Assembly: GCA_020851555.1 (NCBI GenBank)
Contig: JADZCM010000015.1
Coordinates: 1-64,000 of the forward strand
Origin: Bryobacterales bacterium
GTDB taxonomy: Bacteria > Acidobacteriota > Terriglobia > Bryobacterales > Bryobacteraceae
DNA length: 64,000 bases
Direction: 5' to 3'
Shown in pieces: positions 47,646 to 55,285 of this stretch. Position 1 is the stretch's first letter. Each line of letters starts with the position of its first letter. The notes below the pieces were generated by a model that did no database searches, was not told where the DNA came from, and was given only the letters and a program-made list of their open reading frames with translations. The position numbers were made by a program, and so were the translations under genes.

Positions 47646-48473
47646 TCAGTTCTGGCGGCCGCGCCCCAGGAAGCCGCTGGTATCGGCATCGGCCGCCGCG
47701 CCCGTGGGCGCGGGCCACTTCCTGGCTCCGGGAGGCGCGGGACCCGCGGCGTTCAGCACGCGCAACGCCGCCAGCCTTACCGGGCCGGGCATGCCCGTGG
47801 CGCTGAGATCGGTGTATAGTTCCAGCGCCCGCGCGCGGTTGGCCGGCATCAGGCCCTCGGCGCACAGCAGGCAGGCGCGGGCGACCACCGGGAACACGGG
47901 CGGCTTAACCGTCTTCAGCCCTGATTGAAGGGCTTTGGCGGCTTGAAGCCCGCCGATCATCCCCACCGACGCCGCGGCCGCTCCGGCAACCTCCGGATTG
48001 CTGTCGCTCATCAGTTTGGTCAGAGCGTCCAGCGCCTTGGCGTCCTTGCGGAAGCCGATGGAGTGGATGACGCCGACCTGAAGCCTTCCCTTCAGCTTGG
48101 GCAGCGCGGCCCGGAAGGCGTCGTCCACCGACGGATCGGGATTCGGCTCCATCCCGAAACGTGCGTAGCAGGCCAGTTGCGGATGGCTCAACAGCGCCGC
48201 CATGGGAGGAACGGCCTCCCTTCCGCCGGATATCGAGAGCTTCTTACAGGCGATGGCCTTCTGGAACAGGGTGGAGTTGGGGTCCTTGAGCAGGGCGACG
48301 AGCTTCGCCGCCTCCATTTTCCAGATCGGCAGGGCGTCGAACTCGGGAGGGACCTTGGGCGCCGGCCGGGGGCCGGCGGTCTGGGCCGCCCCGCCTTGCG
48401 CGGCGCCGCCGCGCCCCGCTTCCCCCCGTCCCGGCGCTGCCGGTGCTGGCTGGGTCTGTGCTGGTGTCTGCAT
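47646..48473 (-). CDS. HEAT-repeat protein, copy 1
   Basis: 275 residues with no signal peptide. The first 45 are Pro/Gly/Ala/Gln-rich. The remainder has alpha-helical HEAT-like repeats: KLVALLKDPNSTLFQKAIAC, PPMAALLSHPQLACYARFGM, LKGRLQVGVIHSIGFRKDAK and LMSDSNPEVAGAAAASVGMI. It ends TGAAADADTSGFLGRGRQN. Very similar to copy 2 at 51245-52078. It starts 30 bases after the stop of the Gfo/Idh/MocA gene at 48504 and is last in that copy's transcript. A binding or scaffold role is inferred; the tie to sugar oxidation is only by gene order. Confidence 0.82.
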   Translation of the reverse strand: MQTPAQTQPAPAAPGRGEAGRGGAAQGGAAQTAGPRPAPKVPPEFDALPIWKMEAAKLVALLKDPNSTLFQKAIACKKLSISGGREAVPPMAALLSHPQLACYARFGMEPNPDPSVDDAFRAALPKLKGRLQVGVIHSIGFRKDAKALDALTKLMSDSNPEVAGAAAASVGMIGGLQAAKALQSGLKTVKPPVFPVVARACLLCAEGLMPANRARALELYTDLSATGMPGPVRLAALRVLNAAGPAPPGARKWPAPTGAAADADTSGFLGRGRQN

Positions 48474-48503
48474 TTTCGTGATCTCCTTTCCGCTGACTCC
48501 CGC

Positions 48504-49895
48504 CTACATGCTGGCAGCCAAAGCTTCGAGCCGCCAGGGCTCCCGGTAGGCCCGGCTCCGCATCCGGTTGGCTTCCTCGTCGCCGATGAACATGCGCTTG
48601 GCCGGATCCCAAGTGAGCTTGCGGTTCAGTTGCGACGCAATCCACGCCGCGTGCGAGGCGACGTGGGTATGGGCGGTGACGTCGGCGTTGGCCCGGGGTG
48701 TAGTCCGCGACCGGACACAGTTGATGAATTCGCGGATGTGCTCGGCCGTCGGGTCAAACCTCGTGCCCTGCCGCGTGCTGACCAGCGACTTCAGGTTGGG
48801 GGATACCTCGATCTTCCCGCTGTCGCCGGTTTCGACCCATCCTTCCGTTCCCTCGAACCGGTTGCTGCACGAGCCCATTCCCATCCAGCTATGGTTGCGG
48901 AGAACCAACTGCACGCCGTTGGCGTACTGGCAGTAGATCGAGTAGCGATTGATCAGGCCGTCGCCCCGGAACTCGGGGCCCTCGGGTACGTACTCGACGG
49001 GCTCGGTGTATTCCATGTCGGCGGCCCATTGGGCGGCGGCGACGGTGTGCGAGGCCCACTCGAGCAGCCCCGCATGGAAATCCCAGAACTGGCCGCGGCC
49101 CTGGGTGGCGTAGCGGGAGTTATACGGCCTCCACAGGCACGGGCCGAGCCACTTGTCCCAATCGAACACCAGCGGATCCGGATCCGGCGTCTCCTCCGGC
49201 CACCACCCGTGCCCGCCTTCATCGACCGTGCCGAGCCCGATGGCCGTGTCGGCATGCACGGCGAGCAGCCGGCCGAGCTTGCCGCTGCGGGCCAGCCCCA
49301 CCGCGAACTCGAAGGCGAACTGGTTCTTCCGCTGGGCGCCGGACTGGTACACCACGCCATAGCGGCGCACGTTGTCCGCAAGGGCGTAGCTTTCCATGAT
49401 GGACATCGCCGCCGGCTTCTCGATGTACATGTCCTTGCCCGCCTGCGCCGCCCAGATGGCCATGGGTCCGTGCCAGCGGTCGCTGGTGGCGATCAACAGG
49501 GCGTCGATGTCCTGGCGGGCGAGCAGATCCGCCGGATCGCGGTACATCTCGCAGGCGTTGTTCCGGTAGTAGCCGTCCACGAAGCTCTTGACCGCCTCGC
49601 GCGCGCTTTCGCGGACATCGGCAATGGCCACGAACTGCACCCGGTCGTCGCCGAGCATTTGTCTCAGGTCGGCCATGCCTCGATTGCCGACGCCGATACC
49701 CGCGAAGACGAGTTTGTCCAGCAAGCCGGCTCGGGCGACGACCGCGGGTCCGACGGCGGGACCGGAGGGCGCCTGAGCCGGAGGCTGGCCCGCCGCCGGT
49801 ACGGAGGCGATCAACGGCGCCGCCGCCACGGCGCCGGCCTGCGCCACGGCCTTTCCGAATCTCCTGCGTGTCACCTTTTTCTTCTCCTCTGCCAT
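48504..49895 (-). CDS. Tat-exported Gfo/Idh/MocA oxidoreductase, copy 1
   Basis: 463 residues from ATG 49895, preceded by GGAGGAGGAC. A twin-arginine signal (KVTRRRFGKAVAQAGAVAAA) marks export in folded form with bound NAD(P). The Rossmann part starts LVFAGIGVGNRGMADLRQML and contains ALLIATSDRWHGPMAIWAAQ. The family EKP signature is AGKDMYIEKPAAM. The C-terminal beta-sheet domain includes EGTEGWVETGDSGKIEVSPN. Such proteins oxidise sugars, often to 3-keto products. The C-terminal LTWDPAKRMFIGDEEANRM tail is typical of the oxidoreductase subfamily in Acidobacteria and Planctomycetes. Copy 2 at 52109-53500 shares length and most residues. Confidence 0.92.
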   Translation of the reverse strand: MAEEKKKVTRRRFGKAVAQAGAVAAAPLIASVPAAGQPPAQAPSGPAVGPAVVARAGLLDKLVFAGIGVGNRGMADLRQMLGDDRVQFVAIADVRESAREAVKSFVDGYYRNNACEMYRDPADLLARQDIDALLIATSDRWHGPMAIWAAQAGKDMYIEKPAAMSIMESYALADNVRRYGVVYQSGAQRKNQFAFEFAVGLARSGKLGRLLAVHADTAIGLGTVDEGGHGWWPEETPDPDPLVFDWDKWLGPCLWRPYNSRYATQGRGQFWDFHAGLLEWASHTVAAAQWAADMEYTEPVEYVPEGPEFRGDGLINRYSIYCQYANGVQLVLRNHSWMGMGSCSNRFEGTEGWVETGDSGKIEVSPNLKSLVSTRQGTRFDPTAEHIREFINCVRSRTTPRANADVTAHTHVASHAAWIASQLNRKLTWDPAKRMFIGDEEANRMRSRAYREPWRLEALAASM

Positions 49896-50042
49896 GTCCT
49901 CCTCCTGTAGAACATTCCCGGCGCCTACGATGCAAGGCCCGCGGCATTCCAGATCCGGGAACGCCGCCTTCCGGCCTACCTGGAGCGTCAAGGCGCTGGT
50001 GAAAGCATTGTATAGCGTAACCGCCCTCGCGTGGTTGAGGCC
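49896..50042 (-). promoter_or_regulatory. leader region of Gfo/Idh/MocA copy 1
   Basis: Almost identical, by eye more than 95 percent, to the leader of copy 2 (53501-53641). A possible -10 box TATACAAT (minus, 50014-50007) lies about 115 bases before the start codon. The Shine-Dalgarno GGAGGAGG adjoins ATG 49895. Since both copies keep it, this region probably contains the shared promoter and leader. Confidence 0.5.
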
Positions 50043-50103
50043 CGTCCGGCTGCCGGGGCCGGCCGCATCGACGAGGCGGCCGTGATGGGGCAGAATGGAT
50101 CTC
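50043..50103 (+). pseudogene. fragment of a substrate-binding protein gene at the duplication breakpoint
   Basis: The stretch encoding G-R-I-D-E-A-A-V-M-G-Q-N-G-S-P-E-G matches, with three substitutions in the DNA tail, the corresponding part of the remnant at 53709-54026 (GRIDEVAVMGQIGSPEG). Homology ends abruptly at about 50103, where mutarotase-like sequence in the opposite direction begins. This marks the junction of the tandem duplication. Confidence 0.6.
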
Positions 50104-50368
50104 CCGAAGGCCCGCCGAAGATGTCCAGGCAGAGGTTGCGGCCCAGGATTCCGGCCAGCAGCCGGGCATCATCGCCCGGGCCGTACTCCGGGTGTTAGGC
50201 GGAGTCGTATGTTGAGGGTTCGATTGAGGGCCAGACGGGCGTCCACAGAGGGTAGACGCCCGTCGCCTTGTGCAGCAGTTCCGCGATGTGGCCGCCTTCG
50301 GCCAGTACCGTAAGGCGCACCGCGCTGCTTTCCAGTTGAACCGCCTTGCGGTTTCGGTATGGGGCCAC
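50103..50368 (-). pseudogene. truncated, stop-interrupted mutarotase-like gene
   Basis: From GTG 50368 the minus strand reads YRNRKAVQLESSAVRLTVLA and GGHIAELLHKATGVYPLW, closely like the N-terminus of the intact protein at 35150-36196. A TAA interrupts the frame where the intact gene has Glu-Leu in SPELHPEY (here S-A-stop-H-P-E-Y). After the stop homology continues (LCLDIFGGPS) and is then cut off at about codon 88, at the breakpoint with the binding-protein fragment. It begins 14 bases after the stop of the DUF1080 gene 50383-51174, as in the intact pair. Confidence 0.8.
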
Positions 50369-50382
50369 AGAGAGCCCGGCCG

Positions 50383-51174
50383 TTACAGCCTCTTCAGCAG
50401 AATACTGCGAAACTCATTCTTCATGGGCTTGCCGACGTGAAGCTGGATGCCGAGCAGCCCCTCCATGGCGCGCCCCTCAGGTTCCTCGTCCAGGAGCATG
50501 GCCATGACGTGTCCGTTGACGACGTGTATCAGGGTGTTTCCCTTGGCGATGATGTGTATCTGGTTCCATTCCGCGCCCGTCTTGATGAAGGCCTTGAGCG
50601 CTTCCTGGTCACCCAGAGTCGCTACCTGTTTGATGGTCTTGTCCGCCGCCACCCGGTTGAACATGCCGCGAACCGCCAGGAACCCACGGCCTCGCTCTTC
50701 ATAGACCATGGCGGTGTGGGTATTGGCTCCATCCATGTCGGCTTGATAGCCGCGCATGGCCCACTGGGACACCTCCGGCACCACCACGCTGCGATACTGG
50801 ACGCCGCTGTTGGCGGCCGCGGTGAGCCGGAACTCCACTTTCAGCTCGAAGTCCCGGACCGAGCCGCCGCGCCAGATGAGAAAGGTGTTCTGCTTCAGCG
50901 GCCGCTCGGCGGTCGTCTCTCCGACGATGCAGCCGTCTTCCACACGCCAGAAACCCGGCTCACCGTCCCAATTGGCCAGCGTCTTACCGTCGAACAGCGC
51001 CTCAAATCCCGCATTGTCATCGGGTACGGTGGCCGCCGGTCCCCCCCGGCCGCCGCCTCGCCGCTCACCGCCAGGCGGCTGCCCCGGCGCGCCGCCGCGC
51101 CGCTCCTGCGCCAGGACCGCAGCCGCAATAATAATCAGGACTACCCAGCCTCTTCTTGCACATAGTGAACGCAT
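50383..51174 (-). CDS. DUF1080 protein (3-keto-disaccharide hydrolase family), exported
   Basis: 263 residues from ATG 51174, preceded by AGGAGGACAT. The signal peptide is RGWVVLIIIAAAVLAQ, then a Gly/Arg/Pro-rich linker of about 35 residues. The DUF1080 domain opens GFEALFDGKTLANWDGEPGF and contains NTFLIWRGGSVRDFELKVEF, SGVQYRSVVVPEVSQWAMRG, YQADMDGANTHT and the C-terminal LGIQLHVGKPMKNEFRSILL. The protein is closest in this window to the one at 36209-36952. It is third in the Gfo/Idh/MocA - HEAT - DUF1080 run. Copy 1 of the run has no DUF1080 member. Confidence 0.88.
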   Translation of the reverse strand: MRSLCARRGWVVLIIIAAAVLAQERRGGAPGQPPGGERRGGGRGGPAATVPDDNAGFEALFDGKTLANWDGEPGFWRVEDGCIVGETTAERPLKQNTFLIWRGGSVRDFELKVEFRLTAAANSGVQYRSVVVPEVSQWAMRGYQADMDGANTHTAMVYEERGRGFLAVRGMFNRVAADKTIKQVATLGDQEALKAFIKTGAEWNQIHIIAKGNTLIHVVNGHVMAMLLDEEPEGRAMEGLLGIQLHVGKPMKNEFRSILLKRL

Positions 51175-51244
51175 ATGTCCTCCTGTCATCTACGCGAACG
51201 CCGGGCGTGTCACCCTCCAGGTCCAGCTCGGCGACGGTCCGCGG

Positions 51245-52078
51245 TTATTCGTTCTGCCGGCCGCGGCCCAGGAAGCCGCTGGTGTCGGCATCGGCTGCCG
51301 CGCCTGTCGGCGCCGGCCACTTCTTCGCTCCTGCCGGCGCGGGTCCGGCGGCATTGAGTACCCGCAACGCCGCCAAACGTACTGGCTTGGGCATCGATGT
51401 GGCGCTGAGGGTGGTATACAGCTCCAGCGCCCGGGTACGGTTATTCGCCATCAACCCCTCGGCGCACATCAGGCAGGCGCGGGCCACCACCGGGAACACC
51501 GGAGGCTTGCTGGTCTTCAAAGCCGCCTGCAACGCCTTGGCCGCTTGCAGCCCACCGATCATCCCCACCGACGCCGCGGCAGCTCCCGCGACTTCAGGAT
51601 CGCCGTCGCTCATCAGCCTGGTGAGAGCGTCCAGCGCCTTGGCGTCCTTGCGGAAGCCGATGGAGTGGATCACACCCACCTGAAGCCTGCCCTTCAGGTT
51701 CGGCAGAGCGGCACGGAACGCCTCGTCCACCGACGGATCGGGATTCGGCTCCATGCCGAAACGGGCGTAGCACCCCAATTGAGGATGGCTGAGCAGCGCC
51801 GCCATGGGCGCGATGGCTTCCCGCCCGCCGGATATTGACAGCTTCTTGCAGGCGATGGCCTTCTGGAAGAGCGTCGAGTTGGGGTCCTTCACCATGGCGA
51901 TGAGCTTCGGCGCGTCCATTTTCCAGATCGGAAGAGCGTCGAATTCGGGAGGGACTTTGGGCGCCGGCCCGCGTCCGCCCGCCGGCGCGCCGGCTTGCCC
52001 CCGCCCGGCGGCTCCCCGTCCGGCTTCTCCGCGCCCGGGCGCTCCGGGCACTTGCTGTGTCTGTCCTGGTGCTTGCAT
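51245..52078 (-). CDS. HEAT-repeat protein, copy 2
   Basis: 277 residues. The low-complexity N-terminus is richer in Gly and Ala than in copy 1 (EAGRGAAGRGQAGAPAGGRG). From VPPEFDALPIWKMDAPKLIA onward the proteins align almost without gaps. HEAT-type helices include MVKDPNSTLFQKAIACKKLS, MGAMA-equivalent PMAALLSHPQLGCYARFGME and LMSDGDPEVAGAAAASVGMI. It ends DTSGFLGRGRQNE. Placed between the Gfo/Idh/MocA gene (30 bases upstream) and the DUF1080 gene (70 bases downstream). The conserved C-terminal GFLGRGRQ tail in both copies suggests a retained contact. Confidence 0.82.
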   Translation of the reverse strand: MQAPGQTQQVPGAPGRGEAGRGAAGRGQAGAPAGGRGPAPKVPPEFDALPIWKMDAPKLIAMVKDPNSTLFQKAIACKKLSISGGREAIAPMAALLSHPQLGCYARFGMEPNPDPSVDEAFRAALPNLKGRLQVGVIHSIGFRKDAKALDALTRLMSDGDPEVAGAAAASVGMIGGLQAAKALQAALKTSKPPVFPVVARACLMCAEGLMANNRTRALELYTTLSATSMPKPVRLAALRVLNAAGPAPAGAKKWPAPTGAAADADTSGFLGRGRQNE

Positions 52079-52108
52079 GTTCGTATTCTCCTTATCCTCC
52101 GTTCCCGT

Positions 52109-53500
52109 CTACATGCACGTAGCCAGCGATTCCAGCCGCCACGGCTCCCGATAAGCTCTGCTGCGCATGCGGTTGGCCTCCTCGTCGCCGATGAACATGC
52201 GCTTGGCCGGATCCCAGGTGAGCTTGCGGTTCAGTTGCGACGCAATCCACGCCGCGTGCGAGGCGACGTGGGTATGGGCGGTCACCTCCGCGTTGGCGCG
52301 CGGCGGTATGCGTGAGCGGATGCTGTGGATGAACTCCCGGATGTGCTCGGTGGTCGGGTCCAGCCTCACTCCGGTCCTGGTGGGTACCAGGGACTTCAGG
52401 TTGGGCGACACCTCGATGTTACCGCTGTCGCCGGTCTCCACCCAGCCCTCGGTTCCCTCGAAGCGGTTGCTGCACGAACCCATGCCCATCCAGCTATGGT
52501 TGCGGAGGACCAACTGCACTCCGTTGGCGTACTTGCAGTAGATGGTATACCGGCCGATCAGGCCGTCTCCTCTGAATTCGCCGCCCTCGGGCTCGTATTC
52601 AACGGGCTCGGTGTACTCCATGTCGGCGGCCCACTGCGCCATGGCGACGGTGTGCGAAGCCCACTCCAGCAGACCGGCGTGGAAATCCCAGAACTGGCCG
52701 CGGCCTTGGGCCGGGTAGCGGGAGTTCCAGGGCCGCCAGAGGCATGGGCCCAGCCACTTGTCCCAATCCACCACCAGCGGGTCGGGCTCGGGCTTCTCCT
52801 CGGGCCACCATCCGTGCCCGCCCTCATCGACCGTCCCCAGGCCGATCGCGGTATCAGCGTGGACGGCCAGCAGCCTGCCGAGCATGCCGCTGCGGGCCAG
52901 TCCCACCGCGAACTCGAAAGCAAACTGGTTCTTCCGCTGGGCGCCGGACTGATACACCACGCCGTAGCGGCGCACGTTGTCCGCAAGGGCGTAGCTTTCC
53001 ATGATGGACATGGATGCGGGCTTCTCGCAGAACATGTCTTTGCCGGCCTGGGCCGCCCAGATGGCCATGGGTCCGTGCCAGCGGTCGCTGGTGGCGATCA
53101 GGAGAGCGTCGATGTCCTGGCGCGCCAGCAGGTCCGCCGGGTCGCGGTACATCTGACAGTCGTTGTTGCTGTAGTACCCGTCCACGAAGCTCTTCACGGC
53201 CTCGCGCGAGCTTTCCTGCACGTCGGCGATGGCCACGAACTGCACGCGATCGTCTGAGATCAGCTGCCGCAGGTCGTTCATACCGCGGCCGCGGATCCCG
53301 ATGCCGCCGAACACGATCTTGTCCAGCAGTCCGGCTCTGGCGACCACCACGGGTCCGACGGCGGGACCGGGGGGCGCCTGAGCCGGAGGCTGGCCCGCCG
53401 CCGGTACGGAGGCGATCAACGGCGCCGCCGCCACGGCGCCGGCCTGCGCCACGGCCTTTCCGAATCTCCTGCGTGTAACCTTTTTCTTCTCCTCTGCCAT
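52109..53500 (-). CDS. Tat-exported Gfo/Idh/MocA oxidoreductase, copy 2
   Basis: 463 residues from ATG 53500, preceded by GGAGGAGGAC. The twin-arginine signal (KVTRRRFGKAVAQAGAVAAA) and the first 55 or so codons are nearly identical to copy 1, then the two drift apart. The Rossmann segment is IVFGGIGIRGRGMNDLRQLI; the EKP motif is AGKDMFCEKPASM (Cys before Glu instead of Ile). The C-terminal domain keeps EGTEGWVETGDSGNIEVSPN and LTWDPAKRMFIGDEEANRM. An extension to 53836 in the same frame is not a plausible start because the region belongs to the leader. Probable function: periplasmic oxidation of a sugar or glycoside. Confidence 0.92.
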   Translation of the reverse strand: MAEEKKKVTRRRFGKAVAQAGAVAAAPLIASVPAAGQPPAQAPPGPAVGPVVVARAGLLDKIVFGGIGIRGRGMNDLRQLISDDRVQFVAIADVQESSREAVKSFVDGYYSNNDCQMYRDPADLLARQDIDALLIATSDRWHGPMAIWAAQAGKDMFCEKPASMSIMESYALADNVRRYGVVYQSGAQRKNQFAFEFAVGLARSGMLGRLLAVHADTAIGLGTVDEGGHGWWPEEKPEPDPLVVDWDKWLGPCLWRPWNSRYPAQGRGQFWDFHAGLLEWASHTVAMAQWAADMEYTEPVEYEPEGGEFRGDGLIGRYTIYCKYANGVQLVLRNHSWMGMGSCSNRFEGTEGWVETGDSGNIEVSPNLKSLVPTRTGVRLDPTTEHIREFIHSIRSRIPPRANAEVTAHTHVASHAAWIASQLNRKLTWDPAKRMFIGDEEANRMRSRAYREPWRLESLATCM

Positions 53501-53641
53501 GTCCTCCTCCTGTAGAACATTCCCGGCGCCTACGATGCAAGGCCCGCGGCATTCCAGATCCGGAAACGCCGCCCTCCGGTCTACCTGGAGCGTCAAGGCG
53601 CTGGTGAAAGCATTGTATAGCATGACCGGCCCGCGTGGTTG
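53501..53641 (-). promoter_or_regulatory. leader region of Gfo/Idh/MocA copy 2
   Basis: Nearly identical to 49896-50042. TATACAAT (minus, 53619-53612) is the candidate -10 box. Beyond it, copy 2 has about 95 bases (around 53659-53752) that are absent from copy 1, before the two regain identity in the binding-protein remnant. Confidence 0.5.
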
Positions 53642-53708
53642 AGGCCCGTCCGGCTGCCCGTCCATAGTCCATCCGCAGACGGCGGCAGACGGCGGAAAAC
53701 TCCACGGG

Positions 53709-54026
53709 TTGCAACACGCACAATCGGCGCCCGGCGCCGGGAGGGCGGCCGCCGGGGCCGGCCGCATCGACGAGGTGGCCGTGATGGGGCAGATTGGTTC
53801 TCCCGAGGGCCGGGAGGAGTTGCGTGCGCCGCGCACCCGGCTGATCGGTTCGGTGGCCTATTTTCCAGAGAAGTACGGAGAGAGAATCGTGCGGCTGGCG
53901 CTCGACATCCTGCACCGTCAGCTTGTTCCGCCCGCGGTTTTGGTCAAGCACAAGCTGCTGACTCCCGAGACCGTGAACCACTTCTATCCTAACGACGAGT
54001 TGATACGGGTTGCCCGCTCCGCTTGA
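53709..54026 (+). pseudogene. C-terminal remnant of a periplasmic-binding-protein-like gene
   Basis: The frame ends in TGA at 54024-54026. It gives the C-terminus of a sugar-binding or LacI-like type-1 periplasmic-binding fold: GRIDEVAVMGQIGSPEGREE, TRLIGSVAYFPEKYGERIVR, LALDILHRQLVPPAVLVKHK and TPETVNHFYPNDELIRVA. Only about 90 of an expected 300 or more residues remain, and there is no start or signal. A shorter piece of the same gene is at 50043-50103. A regulator or binding protein for the neighbouring sugar cluster was probably broken by the duplication. Confidence 0.65.
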
Positions 54027-54048
54027 GGGGCGCGCTTGACAATTTGCC

Positions 54049-54054
54049 TATAAT
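54049..54054 (+). promoter_or_regulatory. -10 consensus box upstream of the FG-GAP operon
   Basis: TATAAT lies 15 bases before ATG 54070 and is the likely start region for the four-gene run to 58715. A TTGACA nearby (54036-54041) is only 7 bases away, so it is not a matching -35. Confidence 0.45.
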
Positions 54055-54069
54055 ACATCTTGGGAAGCC

Positions 54070-55266
54070 ATGGCTGGCCGTGAACGGAAAGACAATCCCC
54101 TCCAGCCGGGCAGGAAACGACGCGGAACTCAGTGCGTCCTTCCGGCGATAGCCGCTGCCATGCTGCTGGCGGGCGCCACACGGCCGCCCGAGATCGCGTT
54201 CAGTGTCCGCGCCCTCGACCTGGGCGCCAATGAGGCGTGCGCTTTCGCCGACATCAACCGCGACGGGCGGCTCGACGTCGTTTCCGGCGAGAACTGGTAC
54301 GAAGCCCCGGCCTGGGGCAAACACCGTTTCCGGGAACTGGGGTTCACCAACAACTACATCGACAATTTCAGCGACCTCCCGCTGGACGTGGACGGCGACG
54401 GCTATACGGACATCGTCAGCGTCACCTGGTTTGCGCGGAAGATCAGTTGGTGGCGGAACCCCGGTAAGGCCGGCGGCATGTGGAAGGAAGCTACGGTGGA
54501 CTCCGGCGCGTCCATCGAGTTTGCCATTCTGGCCGATCTGGACAACGACGGAAGCGCCCGGGAAGTCCTGCCGCAGCCGGCCGGCGGATCGCTGGCGTGG
54601 TACGAAGCCGCCGCGGGCCGCTGGGTGAAGCACGTGGTGAGTCCTAAGGTCTACGGCCACGGCATTGGCGCGGGCGACGTCAACGGCGACGGCCGCACGG
54701 ACATTCTCACGCCGCAGGGCTGGCTGGAGGCGCCCCCCGATCCGCGCAGCGGCCAGTGGCCCTTCCACCCGGACTGGAATGAGAAGGATCTTGGTTTCAT
54801 GTACGTGGCCGACATCAATGGCGACGGACGGAACGATATTGTCACCAGCTACGCCCACGACTACGGGATTTTCTGGATGGAGCAGGGTGAAGGCGGCAAG
54901 TGGACCAAGCGGCAGATTGACGCTTCCTGGTCGCAGGCGCATGCCTTGACCCTGGCCGACCTGAATGGGGACGGCCGCCTTGACATCCTCACGGGAAAAC
55001 GATACATGGCGCACAACGGGGCGGATCCCGGAGAGCGGGAACCGCTCGGCATATACTGGTACGAATCGTTCCGCGAACCCGGCGGGGCAGTTGGCTGGGT
55101 CCGTCACGTCATCGAATACGGCGGGCGCATCGGCGGCGGAATGCAGATGCCGGCAGCCGACCTGGACGGAGATGGAGATATGGACTTCGCCTGCGCCGGC
55201 AAGAGCGGGCTGTTCTTGTTTGAGAACCTCACCCATAAGCGCCCCGCGGGAGGCGGGTCCAAATAA
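54070..55266 (+). CDS. FG-GAP/VCBS-repeat exported protein
   Basis: 398 residues. A membrane segment near 30-40 (VLPAIAAAMLLAGA) serves as signal anchor or signal peptide after a basic start. The rest is a beta-propeller with calcium-binding-type repeats. The Asp-x-Asp-x-Asp-Gly pattern recurs in FADINRDGRLDVVSGENWYE, PLDVDGDGYTDIVSVTW, AGDVNGDGRTDILTP, VADINGDGRNDIVTS, LADLNGDGRLDILTGKRYM and PAADLDGDGDMDFACAGKSG. Probably extracytoplasmic and ligand-binding. First gene of the run, 19 bases before the cupin gene. Such propellers commonly accompany Gfo/Idh/MocA clusters. Confidence 0.88.
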   Translation: MAGRERKDNPLQPGRKRRGTQCVLPAIAAAMLLAGATRPPEIAFSVRALDLGANEACAFADINRDGRLDVVSGENWYEAPAWGKHRFRELGFTNNYIDNFSDLPLDVDGDGYTDIVSVTWFARKISWWRNPGKAGGMWKEATVDSGASIEFAILADLDNDGSAREVLPQPAGGSLAWYEAAAGRWVKHVVSPKVYGHGIGAGDVNGDGRTDILTPQGWLEAPPDPRSGQWPFHPDWNEKDLGFMYVADINGDGRNDIVTSYAHDYGIFWMEQGEGGKWTKRQIDASWSQAHALTLADLNGDGRLDILTGKRYMAHNGADPGEREPLGIYWYESFREPGGAVGWVRHVIEYGGRIGGGMQMPAADLDGDGDMDFACAGKSGLFLFENLTHKRPAGGGSK

Positions 55267-55285
55267 TCAAAGGAGGAGGAAGAAT

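Noticed and set aside
47925-49910. 661-codon open frame on the plus strand
   Set aside because: Antisense to HEAT copy 1 and the Gfo/Idh/MocA gene; His/Arg/Gly-rich shadow. A related frame appears antisense to copy 2, which only mirrors the duplication.
53501-53836. Upstream extension of Gfo/Idh/MocA copy 2
   Set aside because: The frame is open to 53836, but the Tat signal and Shine-Dalgarno sequence define the start at 53500, and the extra part is leader and remnant sequence shared with copy 1.
54036-54054. TTGACA followed by TATAAT as a sigma-70 promoter
   Set aside because: The spacer is only 7 bases instead of 16-18, so the two boxes cannot work together; only the -10 box was kept.
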